Source of the DNA: UBA9676 sp036522155
Lineage (GTDB): Bacteria > Actinomycetota > Actinomycetes > Streptosporangiales > Streptosporangiaceae
Direction: 5' to 3'
Length of the DNA: 64,000 nt
Assembly (NCBI GenBank): GCA_036522155.1
Contig: DATDGI010000268.1
Span: forward strand, 1-64,000
The notes under the pieces are model-generated. The model saw only the letters and a program-made list of their open reading frames with translations. It was not told where the DNA came from and searched no databases. Below, piece by piece: positions 34,752 to 42,935 of this stretch; positions within the stretch are counted from its first letter, which is position 1; each line of letters begins with the position of its first letter. Position numbers and translations under genes: made by a program.

Positions 34752-35713
34752 CCGACCCGGCGCAGCTCGTCCCCGGCGACCCGTTCCACCTCCGCCGCCT
34801 GGGCCGGGCTGAGCAGCCTGCGCCAGGCGCCCGCCTCGGCCGCGGGGTCCGGCCCGGGCTGCAGTTCCAGCGAGCTGATGTCGGCGCCGATGAACTCCGA
34901 CACCGCCCGGGCCGCGGTCACCGGCTGCCGGATCATCTCCTCGTAGCGCAGCGTGATGAGCTGCTCCGGGGTCATGGTGTTGCGCAGCCGCGCCATCAGC
35001 CGGACCGTCCCGCGCCAGCGCATCGCGCACTTGCCGGCCACGGCCAGGCCCGGCCACTCGGCCCGGTCCGCCTGGGACTCCACGCCGAGCACGGGATGGC
35101 TGAACTCGGCGTCCAGGTTCACCGCGCCGGAGGAGAACCAGGCCAGCGCCCCCGGGTCGGTGAGCATGCCGGCCACCGCGTCCCGGCCATCCCTGATGAT
35201 CTGCACCAGCCGGGCGTCGGGGAAGGCGTCCACCAGTGATTCGGCGCAGTACAGCAGGTCGGGGCTGGCGTCGCCGTAGCGGGTGAGGCCCCGCTCGGGC
35301 ACGCAGGGGGCGGTTCCCTCCGCCCCGCCGGCTTCCCGGCAGGCCGGCGTGCAGCCCAGGCAGCAGTGCGGGGTGACCTGCCAGCCCTGGGCGAACGCGT
35401 CCCGCAGCACGGTTGCCGCGGCTTCGGCCCGGCCCCGGGCCAGCGCCGGGTTGCGGGCGAAACCGTGCACGACCGTCAGCACCCAGCGCTGGCCGAGGGT
35501 GACATGGAAGCCGCTGGTCCGCTTGAGCGCGCGGGCCAGGACGGCCGTCCCCGAACAGGGTGCGCCGAGCACGAACACCGGCTGCCTGACCTTGCGGCCG
35601 TTCACCACCAGGATGTGCGGCCGGACCGCGGCCGCGCGCGGGTAGGCCGCCATGACATCAGCGGGCGGCGGGCTCAGCACGCCGGTGCCGTCGGGCGCGG
35701 GGGACTCGGTCAC
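34739..35713 (-). CDS. Sulfotransferase-family protein with Cys cluster
   Basis: 324 aa from GTG 35713. The PAPS-binding loop FVLGAPCSGTAVLARAL is near residue 47 and the 3'-phosphate motif QIIRDGRDAVAGM is near 165. Between them lies a compact Cys-rich segment, PHCCLGCTPACREAGG followed by another Cys, which most sulfotransferases lack and which could bind metal or form disulfides. The start codon overlaps the stop of the GH15 gene. The acceptor is unknown, possibly a glycan. It converges on the ABC exporter with a 13-base overlap. Confidence 0.75.
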   Translation of the reverse strand: MTESPAPDGTGVLSPPPADVMAAYPRAAAVRPHILVVNGRKVRQPVFVLGAPCSGTAVLARALKRTSGFHVTLGQRWVLTVVHGFARNPALARGRAEAAATVLRDAFAQGWQVTPHCCLGCTPACREAGGAEGTAPCVPERGLTRYGDASPDLLYCAESLVDAFPDARLVQIIRDGRDAVAGMLTDPGALAWFSSGAVNLDAEFSHPVLGVESQADRAEWPGLAVAGKCAMRWRGTVRLMARLRNTMTPEQLITLRYEEMIRQPVTAARAVSEFIGADISSLELQPGPDPAAEAGAWRRLLSPAQAAEVERVAGDELRRVGYGA

Positions 35714-37551
35714 CGCTGGCCGCGCCCCGCGGCCCGGGCGTGGCGGCCCAGCGGGCGCCGGCAGTGATCCGGCGCGTGGGCATCGAGGTTGAGCGCGGCC
35801 TGGATCAGCGGCACGTGGCTGAACGCCTGCGGCGTGTTCCCCACCAGCCGGTGGTAACGCGGGTCGTATTCCTCGCTGAGCAGCCCCACGTCGTTGCGCA
35901 GGGCCAGCAGCCGCTCGAACAGCTTGCTGGCCTCGTCCCGTTTGCCGATCAGGTCCAGGGCGTTGACCAGCCAGAAACTGCAGGCCAGGAACGCGCCCTC
36001 GCTGCCGGGCAGGCCATCGACCCCGGACTGCTCACCACCGGCCGACTGCGGCAGGCCGTACCGGCGCAGCAGCCCGCCGGCCGTCAAATCACGCTGGATC
36101 ACCTCGACCGTGGAGACCGCCCGCGGGTCGTCCGGCGGCAGGAAGCCGACCTCGAGCATGAGCAGCACCGCGGAGTCCAGTTCGCGCGAGCCGTAATACT
36201 GCGTGAAGGCCCCGACGGCCGGGTCATACCCCTGCGCACAGACCTGCTGGTGGATCTGGTCACGGATCTCCCGCCACTGGTCCACCGGCCCGGCCAGGCC
36301 CTGCTCCACGGCGTGCACACCCCGGTCGAACGCCACCCAGGCCATGATCTTGGAGTGGACGAAATGCCGCCGCGGGCCACGGACCTCCCAGATGCCCTCG
36401 TCCGGCTGTTCCCAGTTCTTGGCCAGGAAGGCCAGCAGCATCCGCTGCAGCGACCAGGCGTGCCGATCGTAGCCGATCCCGGCCCGCCGGCCCAGCGTCA
36501 GCGCGTCGATCACCTCCCCGTACACGTCAAGCTGGCGCTGGTTGACCGCGGCGTTGCCGATCCGTACCGGCGCCGATCCCTCATAGCCGGGCAGCCAGTC
36601 GGCCTCCCATTCGGCCAGCCGCCGCTCACCGGCCACCCCGTACATGATCTGGACATCGCGCGGCTGCCCGGCGATGGCCCGTTCCAGCCAGGCCCGCCAG
36701 GCGACCGCCTCCTCGGTGTAACCGGTGCGCAGCAGCGCCTCCAGCGTGATGGTGGCGTCCCGCAGCCAGCAGTAGCGGTAGTCCCAGTTGCGGCTGCCGC
36801 CGATGTCCTCGGGCAGGGAGGTGGTGGGCGCCGCCACGATGCCCCCGGTCGGCTGGTAGGTGAGCGCCTTGAGGGTGATCAGGGAGCGGATCACCGCTTC
36901 CCGGTGCGGCCCGTGGTAGGTGCACCGGGCCGACCAGTCCTGCCAGAACCGGCTGGTCTCGGCCAGGGACTCCTGCGCGTCGATCGCGTCGTGGTTCTTC
37001 TCATGCGACGGCACCCAGGACAGCACGAACGGCACCCGCTCGCCCGCGGTCACCGTGAACGTGGCCGTGTGGGCCAGGTTGCGGCCCGCCAGCCCGACCG
37101 GGGTGTCCACCCACACGCTGTCCGGGCCCGCGATCGCCGTGATCCGCGTGTCCACCCGCCGGACCCACGGCACGATCTGGCCGTAGCCGAACCGGAGCCG
37201 AAGCACGCACTCCATGGCCACCGCGCCCTGCACGCCCTCCACCAGCCGGACCAGGACCGGCCGCCCGCTGCCCCGTGGCGGCATGAAGTCGATGACCCGG
37301 GCGGTACCGTCACCGGTGCGCCAGGTCGTCTCCAGGATCAGCGTCTCGCCCCGGTAGCTGCGGCTCACCTCGGCCTGCCCGGCCGGGGCGATCCGCCACA
37401 TGCCATGCGAGTCATCGCCCAGCAGGCCGGCGAAACACGCGGGTGAGTCGAACCGGGGCAGGCACAGCCAGTCCACCGAGCCGTCCCGCCCGACCAGGGC
37501 GGCCGACTGCATGTCACCGATGAGCGCGTAGTCCTCGATCAGTCCGGCCAC
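35710..37551 (-). CDS. Glycoside hydrolase family 15 (trehalase/glucoamylase-like)
   Basis: 613 aa from GTG 37551, placed exactly behind GGAGG with a 5-base spacer. The frame is open further upstream but nothing there looks like protein. The N-terminal beta-sandwich starts GLIEDYALIGDMQSAALVGRDGS. The (alpha/alpha)6 barrel includes LPEDIGGSRNWDYRYCWLRDA and the catalytic Glu region VDGLPGSEGAFLACSFWLV. Actinobacterial relatives of this class are trehalases or glucan-debranching-type enzymes. It has no signal peptide, so it is cytosolic. It is translationally coupled to the sulfotransferase. Confidence 0.87.
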   Translation of the reverse strand: MAGLIEDYALIGDMQSAALVGRDGSVDWLCLPRFDSPACFAGLLGDDSHGMWRIAPAGQAEVSRSYRGETLILETTWRTGDGTARVIDFMPPRGSGRPVLVRLVEGVQGAVAMECVLRLRFGYGQIVPWVRRVDTRITAIAGPDSVWVDTPVGLAGRNLAHTATFTVTAGERVPFVLSWVPSHEKNHDAIDAQESLAETSRFWQDWSARCTYHGPHREAVIRSLITLKALTYQPTGGIVAAPTTSLPEDIGGSRNWDYRYCWLRDATITLEALLRTGYTEEAVAWRAWLERAIAGQPRDVQIMYGVAGERRLAEWEADWLPGYEGSAPVRIGNAAVNQRQLDVYGEVIDALTLGRRAGIGYDRHAWSLQRMLLAFLAKNWEQPDEGIWEVRGPRRHFVHSKIMAWVAFDRGVHAVEQGLAGPVDQWREIRDQIHQQVCAQGYDPAVGAFTQYYGSRELDSAVLLMLEVGFLPPDDPRAVSTVEVIQRDLTAGGLLRRYGLPQSAGGEQSGVDGLPGSEGAFLACSFWLVNALDLIGKRDEASKLFERLLALRNDVGLLSEEYDPRYHRLVGNTPQAFSHVPLIQAALNLDAHAPDHCRRPLGRHARAAGRGQR

Positions 37552-37684
37552 CGGCGCCTCCAGGTCAAGCCCATCCTGCCGGTAAACCGTACCTGGCCAG
37601 GCCACCCCCGCGGTGCGGGCCCGGTGTTCCGGTGCTCCCGGGCCGCGGCGCGGCCAGCCCCGGCCGGTCCCTAAGCTGGCACTC

Positions 37685-38068
37685 GTGCCAGCACCTGAGG
37701 CCGCGCCCGGCCACCGGGCGACCCACAGCCGCCGCGCCGCGATGGCGGCGGCGCTGGCCGCGCTGGCCCTCCTCACCGTGACCGGCTGTGCCTCCTTCGA
37801 CAAGGCGTTCGGCCAGCAGGAGGCGGTGGTCCAGTTCAAGGCGCAGACCCCCAACTCCGTCCGGCTCAAGGTCCGCGCCGCCTGCTCGCATCTGCCGAAC
37901 GCGGTGCCAGAGCCGCTGCCGACCGACCACCTGGCCTCGGATGTCCTGAACGACGTCCGCTACCAGGTGAACAACGCCAGCGACGGCGACCTGGCCAAGC
38001 TGGATCAGTGCCTGCAGCGGTTCCCGTCGGTCACCGGGATCGAGTTCAACACCCCGGGCGGCAGCTGA
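37685..38068 (+). CDS. Putative lipoprotein of unknown function
   Basis: 127 aa from GTG 37685. A basic start with SRRAAM, a hydrophobic helix AAALAALALLTV and a lipobox TVTGC give a mature protein of about 90 aa. The mature part has two Cys (RAACSHLP, LDQCLQRFP) that could pair, and it ends FNTPGGS. I do not recognise the family. It is divergent from the GH15 gene and 52 bases before the serine hydrolase, so it may be part of an envelope function. Confidence 0.6.
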   Translation: MPAPEAAPGHRATHSRRAAMAAALAALALLTVTGCASFDKAFGQQEAVVQFKAQTPNSVRLKVRAACSHLPNAVPEPLPTDHLASDVLNDVRYQVNNASDGDLAKLDQCLQRFPSVTGIEFNTPGGS

Positions 38069-38120
38069 TCCTGGGCGAACCGACCCTGATCCGCCACGCC
38101 GGTTCGTATATTCGGGTTCC

Positions 38121-39095
38121 GTGACTCGCCTCCGGACCACCGCACGGATTTCCGTGCGCAACGGCGGATGCCTGGCCGGCGCCGTGCTCGCCGCGGCGGC
38201 GGTGGCGGGCTGCGGCCTGGTGGGCGGGTCACCGGCCAACTCGGCCGCCTCCCCGGCCGCCCGGCCGGCCCCGGTGGTCAGCACCCCGCCCGCCCCCATC
38301 CCGTCCCCGTCCGGGCCGCCCTGCCCGGCCCGGCCGGCCGGGTTCTCCTGCCAGATGCGGCTGCGGATCGCCGCGGTCGAGCATTACCTGAGGCAGCGGC
38401 CCGGCGTGATCGGGGTCGTGCTGCGGGACCGGGACACCGGCGCGGTGTGGCGGAACAGGTACGCCGGCAGCCAGATCTACATGGCCTCCACCAGCAAGCT
38501 GGCCATGGCGGTGACGCTGCTGGTGCAGAACCAGGCCGGCGTCATCCACCTGTCACCCACGGACCGCGCGGTGATGTACCAGATGCTGCACGTCAGCTCG
38601 GACAACGCCGCCGACGACCTGTGGTTCAAGTACGGGGCCTCGTTCTACACCAGCTTTTTCCCGAGGATCGGCCTGGCCAGCGCCCAGTACCTGCCGCAGG
38701 CGGGGGTGAGCGGGCCGTACTGGGGTGAGATGACCTGCACGGCCGAAGACGAGAGCCACGTGATCAACTACGTGCTGGACACACTGCCCGCGCCGCTCAG
38801 GAACTACCTGGTGGACCAGTTGCGGCACGTCGCCCAGGTGCAGCACTTCGGCGTCTGGGGCGCGGGCCGGGCCAACCAGCCGGGCAACAAGGACGGCTGG
38901 TCGGTGGAGAAGCCGGGCTGGATCATCGACTCGGTCGGCTTCGCGGGGCGAGGCGAGGAGTACACCCTGGCCATGATGAACTCGCTGAACGGCCAGGGTG
39001 AGTACGCCGACGGCACGCAGACCGTGACGCAGGTGGCGGCGCTGCTGTTCCGCGGTCATCACGTCCCGGCGCCGAAGGTGAGCGCCACGCCCTGA
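38121..39095 (+). CDS. Lipoprotein serine hydrolase, class A beta-lactamase-like
   Basis: 324 aa from GTG 38121. A signal peptide ends in a lipobox (AAVAGC). A Pro/Ser-rich linker is followed by a beta-lactamase/transpeptidase-like domain: the nucleophile SxxK in MASTSKLAMAV, an SDN-like VSSDNAAD, and GNKDGWSV in the position of KTG. No clear Glu166 omega-loop motif is seen, so a peptidoglycan or esterase role is as likely as antibiotic hydrolysis. The last 61 bases are duplicated at 39986-40046. Confidence 0.78.
   Translation: MTRLRTTARISVRNGGCLAGAVLAAAAVAGCGLVGGSPANSAASPAARPAPVVSTPPAPIPSPSGPPCPARPAGFSCQMRLRIAAVEHYLRQRPGVIGVVLRDRDTGAVWRNRYAGSQIYMASTSKLAMAVTLLVQNQAGVIHLSPTDRAVMYQMLHVSSDNAADDLWFKYGASFYTSFFPRIGLASAQYLPQAGVSGPYWGEMTCTAEDESHVINYVLDTLPAPLRNYLVDQLRHVAQVQHFGVWGAGRANQPGNKDGWSVEKPGWIIDSVGFAGRGEEYTLAMMNSLNGQGEYADGTQTVTQVAALLFRGHHVPAPKVSATP
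39035..39073 (+). repeat. Direct repeat copy A (3' end of serine hydrolase gene)
   Basis: These 39 bases are identical to 39986-40024, and identity extends with mismatches to 39095 (52 of 61 bases by eye). Copy A lies inside the intact gene and encodes its last residues AALLFRGHHVPAP. The GH12 gene lies between the two copies. Confidence 0.9.
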
Positions 39096-39144
39096 TCCGT
39101 CTCCGTAGCGCCGGGTGACGGGCCGGTGCGACCGCACGCTGCGG

Positions 39145-39912
39145 CTAGGGGCTGGCCACGCTGACCGAGAACGACCTGGTGCCCAGGCCGGCACCGCCCT
39201 GCCAGATCTCGAAGCCGGCCTCGACGTCGATCAGGTACCAGGAACCGCGGATATAGCCCCGGCTCACCGCGTCGGCCACCAGGGGCTGCAGGTCCAGGTT
39301 GCGGACCGAGGTGGCGGCGCCGGTCATCGCGTAGGAGATGGTCCTCCCGCCGATCACCCGGCCCCACACGTCGTAGCTGCGGCCGCCGATGCTGACGCTG
39401 CCGGCTATCAGGGAGCCCGCCGGGTGCACTCGCCCGGAGTGGTTCAGCCAGATCATCAGCTCACCGCCGTTGGGCTGGCCCGTAGCGGTGGGTGTCTTGC
39501 TGAACCAGATGTCGTAGGCGACGTTGTAGACGTTGCTGCCCCGGGGCTGGGAGGTGCGCCAGCTGGTGGTCACGGTGCCAGCGCGGATGCTGGAAACCCG
39601 GATTGGCAACCCGCTGCCGGAGGTGCAGGCACCCCAGTGGCAGCCCTTGTAGAGGGAAGGGTAGCCGCCGGGTACGCCGCGGGTGGCGTCGGCGATCGAG
39701 GACGTCGCCACCATGAAGTCGGTGCTTCCGTCCGTGGTGATGCACTGGCGGGCAGCCGATCCATACTCGTTGTTCTGGAGCGTGTAGGCGCCGCCGCTGA
39801 CGGCAAGAGTCTGTGAATCGCACAGCGTCGCGGGGGACGCCGTGGCACAGGCTGGCAGGGCTCCCAGCATTAATGCGCCCGCGAGCGCGAGGGCATATCC
39901 CCGGCGGGTCAT
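39145..39912 (-). CDS. Secreted GH12 endoglucanase (cellulase)
   Basis: 255 aa from ATG 39912. A cleavable signal peptide MTRRGYALALAGALMLGALP is followed by the GH12 jelly-roll. Motifs are YTLQNNEYG, PSLYKGCHWGAC, the nucleophile Glu in GGELMIWLNH, and the acid/base Glu in LIDVEAGFEIWQGG. The catalytic domain is complete with no carbohydrate-binding module. It hydrolyses beta-1,4-glucan outside the cell, so the organism can also live on plant polymer. The gene is antisense to its neighbours and flanked by a direct duplication. Confidence 0.93.
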   Translation of the reverse strand: MTRRGYALALAGALMLGALPACATASPATLCDSQTLAVSGGAYTLQNNEYGSAARQCITTDGSTDFMVATSSIADATRGVPGGYPSLYKGCHWGACTSGSGLPIRVSSIRAGTVTTSWRTSQPRGSNVYNVAYDIWFSKTPTATGQPNGGELMIWLNHSGRVHPAGSLIAGSVSIGGRSYDVWGRVIGGRTISYAMTGAATSVRNLDLQPLVADAVSRGYIRGSWYLIDVEAGFEIWQGGAGLGTRSFSVSVASP

Positions 39913-39985
39913 GCCCGAATTTCCCACATCTGGCCCAGGTGGCCAAGGGGGCAAAGTCCCTCTGGGCCATAACGCCGATGGACGC

Positions 39986-40046
39986 GGCGGCGCTGCTGTT
40001 CCGCGGTCATCACGTCCCGGCGCCACGCGTCAGCGCCACTCCGTAG
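39986..40046 (+). pseudogene. Duplicated 3'-end fragment of the serine hydrolase gene (repeat copy B)
   Basis: The fragment encodes the same final residues, AALLFRGHHVPAPRVSATP plus stop, as the intact gene ending at 39095. It has no upstream homologous sequence, only the last 61 bases. The first 39 bases are identical and the rest diverged. It is either the remnant of a tandem duplicate or the regenerated end left by an insertion event. Confidence 0.7.
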
Positions 40047-40126
40047 CACCAGCCCGGTTGCACGGCTCACGGCAGTGTGGCACAGTAGCTCAAATGCCTA
40101 TTAAGCTGATCGGAAAGGTGGCCTGA

Positions 40127-41164
40127 ATGCGCAAGGGCCTTCTCGCGGCCGGGGTGGCCGCTCTCACGGTGCTGGCGGCCGGCTGCGGCTCGTCGTCGTC
40201 ATCGCAGGGCGCCACTGCCAGCCCGGTCGTGCTGCGGCTGGGTTTCCTGGCCAACATCACCCACGAGCCTGCCCTGGTGGCCCTGGAGAAGGGGTTCTTC
40301 GCCAAGGACCTGGGCAAGAACGTCACGCTGAAGACCACCGTTTTCAGCTCGGGCACGGAGGAGACCACCGCGCTGCTGGCGGGCCAGCTGGACGCCGCCT
40401 ACGTCGGCCCCAACCCGGCCATCAACGCCTGGCAGAAGTCCAACGGCACCGCCATCAAGATCATTGCCGGCGCGGCCTCCGGCGGTGCGTCCCTGGTGGT
40501 CAAGTCGGGCATCACCAGCGCCGCCCAGCTCAAGGGCAAGTCGCTGGCCACCCCGTCGCTGGGCAACACCCAGGACGTCGCCCTCCGCTACTGGCTGAAG
40601 CAGCACGGCCTGACCACCACCCCGACCGGGGGCGGTGACGTGGCGATCAAGCCCATCAAGCCGAACTCGGCCGCCGTGCTGGAGTTCAAGTCCGGCCAGA
40701 TCGACGGCGCCTGGGAGCCGGAGCCGTACGCCACCGAGATGGTGCTCGACGGCGGGACCCGGCTGGTGAACGAGGCGAGCCTGTGGCCGGGTGGCAGCTT
40801 CGTCACCACCGACCTCGTCGTCACCCAGTCCTTCCTGAAGGCGCATGCCAGCGCCGTCAATGGCCTGCTCAAGGGCCAGATTCAGGCCAACAGCTACATC
40901 AACGCCAGCCCTCAGGCCGCCGCCGCGGCGGCCAACACCGAGCTGACCACGCTGCTGGGCAAAGGGCTGTCGAGCAGCGTGCTGGCCGCCTCGCTGAAGT
41001 ACATCACCTTCACCAACGACCCCAGCGCGGCCTCGCTCGGCACCGACGCCCAGCACGCGGAGTCGGTCGGCCTGCTCAAACCGGTCAACCTGGCCGGCAT
41101 CTACGACCTGGGACCGCTCAACGCGCTGCTGAAGGCGGACGGGCAGCCACAGGTGAGTTCATGA
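40127..41164 (+). CDS. NitT/TauT-type ABC transporter substrate-binding lipoprotein
   Basis: 345 aa from ATG 40127. A lipoprotein signal has the lipobox VLAAGC. The mature part is the SsuA/NrtA/TauA-like two-lobe fold: VVLRLGFLANITHEPALVALEKGFF, AAYVGPNPAINAW, ATPSLGNTQDVALRYWL and IDGAWEPEPYA. This family binds sulfonates, nitrate, bicarbonate, thiamine precursors or other oxyanion-type ligands. The three transporter genes overlap each other and lie just before the Mo/W gene island. The ligand cannot be read from the sequence. Confidence 0.88.
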   Translation: MRKGLLAAGVAALTVLAAGCGSSSSSQGATASPVVLRLGFLANITHEPALVALEKGFFAKDLGKNVTLKTTVFSSGTEETTALLAGQLDAAYVGPNPAINAWQKSNGTAIKIIAGAASGGASLVVKSGITSAAQLKGKSLATPSLGNTQDVALRYWLKQHGLTTTPTGGGDVAIKPIKPNSAAVLEFKSGQIDGAWEPEPYATEMVLDGGTRLVNEASLWPGGSFVTTDLVVTQSFLKAHASAVNGLLKGQIQANSYINASPQAAAAAANTELTTLLGKGLSSSVLAASLKYITFTNDPSAASLGTDAQHAESVGLLKPVNLAGIYDLGPLNALLKADGQPQVSS

Positions 41165-41997
41165 GTGTCGCCCATCGCGACGGTGCTGCGCCCCCGGAAC
41201 TTGTCCCGGGGGCGCAAGCCCGTGTTCAGCCAGGCAGCAACGGCACCGGCCGGCCCGCAGCGATCGGGGTCAGCGAGGTGTCCAAGGTCTTCGGCCGGGG
41301 ACGCAGCGCGCTGCTGGCCCTGGACCGGCTCTCCCTCGAGGTGGCACCCGGGGAGTTCGTCTGCCTGATCGGCGCCTCCGGCTGCGGCAAGAGCACCCTG
41401 CTTTCGCTGGTCGCTGGCCTGGATTCGCCGACCTCGGGCCACGTCTCCACCGGCGGTCAGCGGGTAGCGCTGATGTTCCAGGAGCCGGCCCTGTTCCCCT
41501 GGCTGACCGCGGCCAGGAACGTCGAACTGGCCCTGCGCGCCAGCCGGATCTCGCGGGCCCAGCGCCAGCAGCGGGCCGCCGACCTGCTTGACGCCGTGCA
41601 CCTGGGCGCCTTCGCCAGCAAGCGCCCGCACGAGCTATCCGGCGGCATGCGCCAGCGTGTCGCCCTGGCCCGGGCGCTGGCCCAGGACGCCGAAGTCCTG
41701 CTGATGGACGAGCCGTTCGGCGCCCTCGACGCGATGACCAGGGATCTGCTGCACGACGAGCTGGACCGGATCTGCGCCGAACGCGGGCTGACCGTCCTGT
41801 TCGTCACGCACAACGTCCGGGAAGCGGTCCGGCTCGGTGACCGGGTGATCGTGCTCAGCAGCCGGCCCGGCCGGGTCATCGACGAGTTCCCGGTGCCGAT
41901 CGCCCGCCCACGCCGGATCGACTCGGCGGAAGTGGCCACGCTGGCCGCCACCATCACCGACCGGCTGCGAGGGGAGATGATCCGGCATGGCCGCTGA
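41161..41997 (+). CDS. NitT/TauT-type ABC transporter ATPase
   Basis: 278 aa from ATG 41161, overlapping the binding-protein stop as ATGA. The Walker A is IGASGCGKSTLLSLVAGL, the Q-loop FQEPALFPWL, the signature LSGGMRQRVALARAL and the Walker B LLMDEPFGALDAMTRD, all typical of SsuB/TauB/NrtD. A variable N-terminal stretch of about 35 residues precedes the domain. It works with the adjacent permease at the inner face of the membrane. Confidence 0.93.
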   Translation: MSVAHRDGAAPPELVPGAQARVQPGSNGTGRPAAIGVSEVSKVFGRGRSALLALDRLSLEVAPGEFVCLIGASGCGKSTLLSLVAGLDSPTSGHVSTGGQRVALMFQEPALFPWLTAARNVELALRASRISRAQRQQRAADLLDAVHLGAFASKRPHELSGGMRQRVALARALAQDAEVLLMDEPFGALDAMTRDLLHDELDRICAERGLTVLFVTHNVREAVRLGDRVIVLSSRPGRVIDEFPVPIARPRRIDSAEVATLAATITDRLRGEMIRHGR

Positions 41998-42844
41998 CAC
42001 GGCGCTCCATGGCCTCGACACTCTGGAGACCCGGGATGTCAGGGTCACGCCCGCCGACCGCGCCCGCCGGCTCTGGCAGGCGGCCTGGCCCAAGCTGCTC
42101 GCGGTCGCCCTGGTCATCGGCCTGTGGCAGGCCGTCTACCTGACCGGCTGGAAGCACTACGCGCTGCCCGGGCCCGGTGCCGTGTTCCCCGACCTGTGGT
42201 CGCTGCTGCACCACGCCCTGCTCTGGCAGGCGATCGCCACCACCCTGCGCCGCGCCGTCATCGGGTTCGCCCTGGCGCTGGTGATCGGCGTGGCCGCCGG
42301 AGCCCTGGTGTCCCGGATCAAGCCGCTGCGCGCGGCCACCGGCTCGATCATCACCGCGCTGCAGACGATGCCTTCGATCGCCTGGTTCCCGTTCGCGATC
42401 ATCCTGTTCGGCGCCGACACGGCCGCCATCCTGTTCGTGATCGTGCTCGGCGCCGCGCCGTCGATCGCGAACGGCCTCATCGCGGGCGTGGACTACACGC
42501 CGCCGCTGCTGCTGCGGGCGGGGCGAACGATGGGGCTGGGCCGGATCGCGCTGTACCGGCACCTGATCCTGCCCGCCTCGCTGCCCTCGTTCGTGGCCGG
42601 CCTCAAGCAGGGCTGGGCCTTCGCCTGGCGCAGCCTCATGGCGGGGGAGCTGCTGGTGATCATCCTCGGCCAGCCCTCGATCGGCGTCCTGCTGTCCGCC
42701 GACCAGGACCAGACGGATATGGCTGGCGCCATCTCGATCATGATCGTGATCCTGGTGCTCGGCATCGTGGTCGACATGATCTTCACCCGGGTGGACATCG
42801 TCATCCGGCGGCGGCGCGGGATGCTGGATCTGGAGACCGCGTAA
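41987..42844 (+). CDS. NitT/TauT-type ABC transporter permease
   Basis: 285 aa with six transmembrane segments. The EAA-like cytoplasmic loop is AAGRTMGLGRIALYRHLILPASLPSFVAGLKQG in degenerate form. SsuC-like segments are LQTMPSIAWFPFAIILFG and AWRSLMAGELLV. The ATG at 41987 overlaps the ATPase gene by 11 bases. Together with the two preceding genes it forms a complete importer. Confidence 0.92.
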   Translation: MAADTALHGLDTLETRDVRVTPADRARRLWQAAWPKLLAVALVIGLWQAVYLTGWKHYALPGPGAVFPDLWSLLHHALLWQAIATTLRRAVIGFALALVIGVAAGALVSRIKPLRAATGSIITALQTMPSIAWFPFAIILFGADTAAILFVIVLGAAPSIANGLIAGVDYTPPLLLRAGRTMGLGRIALYRHLILPASLPSFVAGLKQGWAFAWRSLMAGELLVIILGQPSIGVLLSADQDQTDMAGAISIMIVILVLGIVVDMIFTRVDIVIRRRRGMLDLETA

Positions 42845-42935
42845 CGGGTCAGCGGGGCTGGGGCTCAGCCGCGTCCATGGGGGTGGCGGGGGCGGGGGGC
42901 GCCGGGGTGGGCTTCGGCGGCCGTACGATCGAAGT

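Noticed and set aside
38121..39095. Calling the serine hydrolase an antibiotic-resistance beta-lactamase
   Set aside because: SxxK and SDN-like motifs are present, but no convincing Glu166 loop or KTG triad is visible. A cell-wall or esterase role is equally possible.
39813..40046. 77-codon frame upstream of the substrate-binding lipoprotein
   Set aside because: Only its last 20 codons are meaningful, as the duplicated end of the serine hydrolase gene. The rest is antisense to the cellulase start.
39035..40046. Integrative element with attachment sites
   Set aside because: The flanking repeats fit such an event, but there is no integrase, transposase or tRNA, and only one gene lies between. 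It is kept as a repeat and finding, not as a mobile element.
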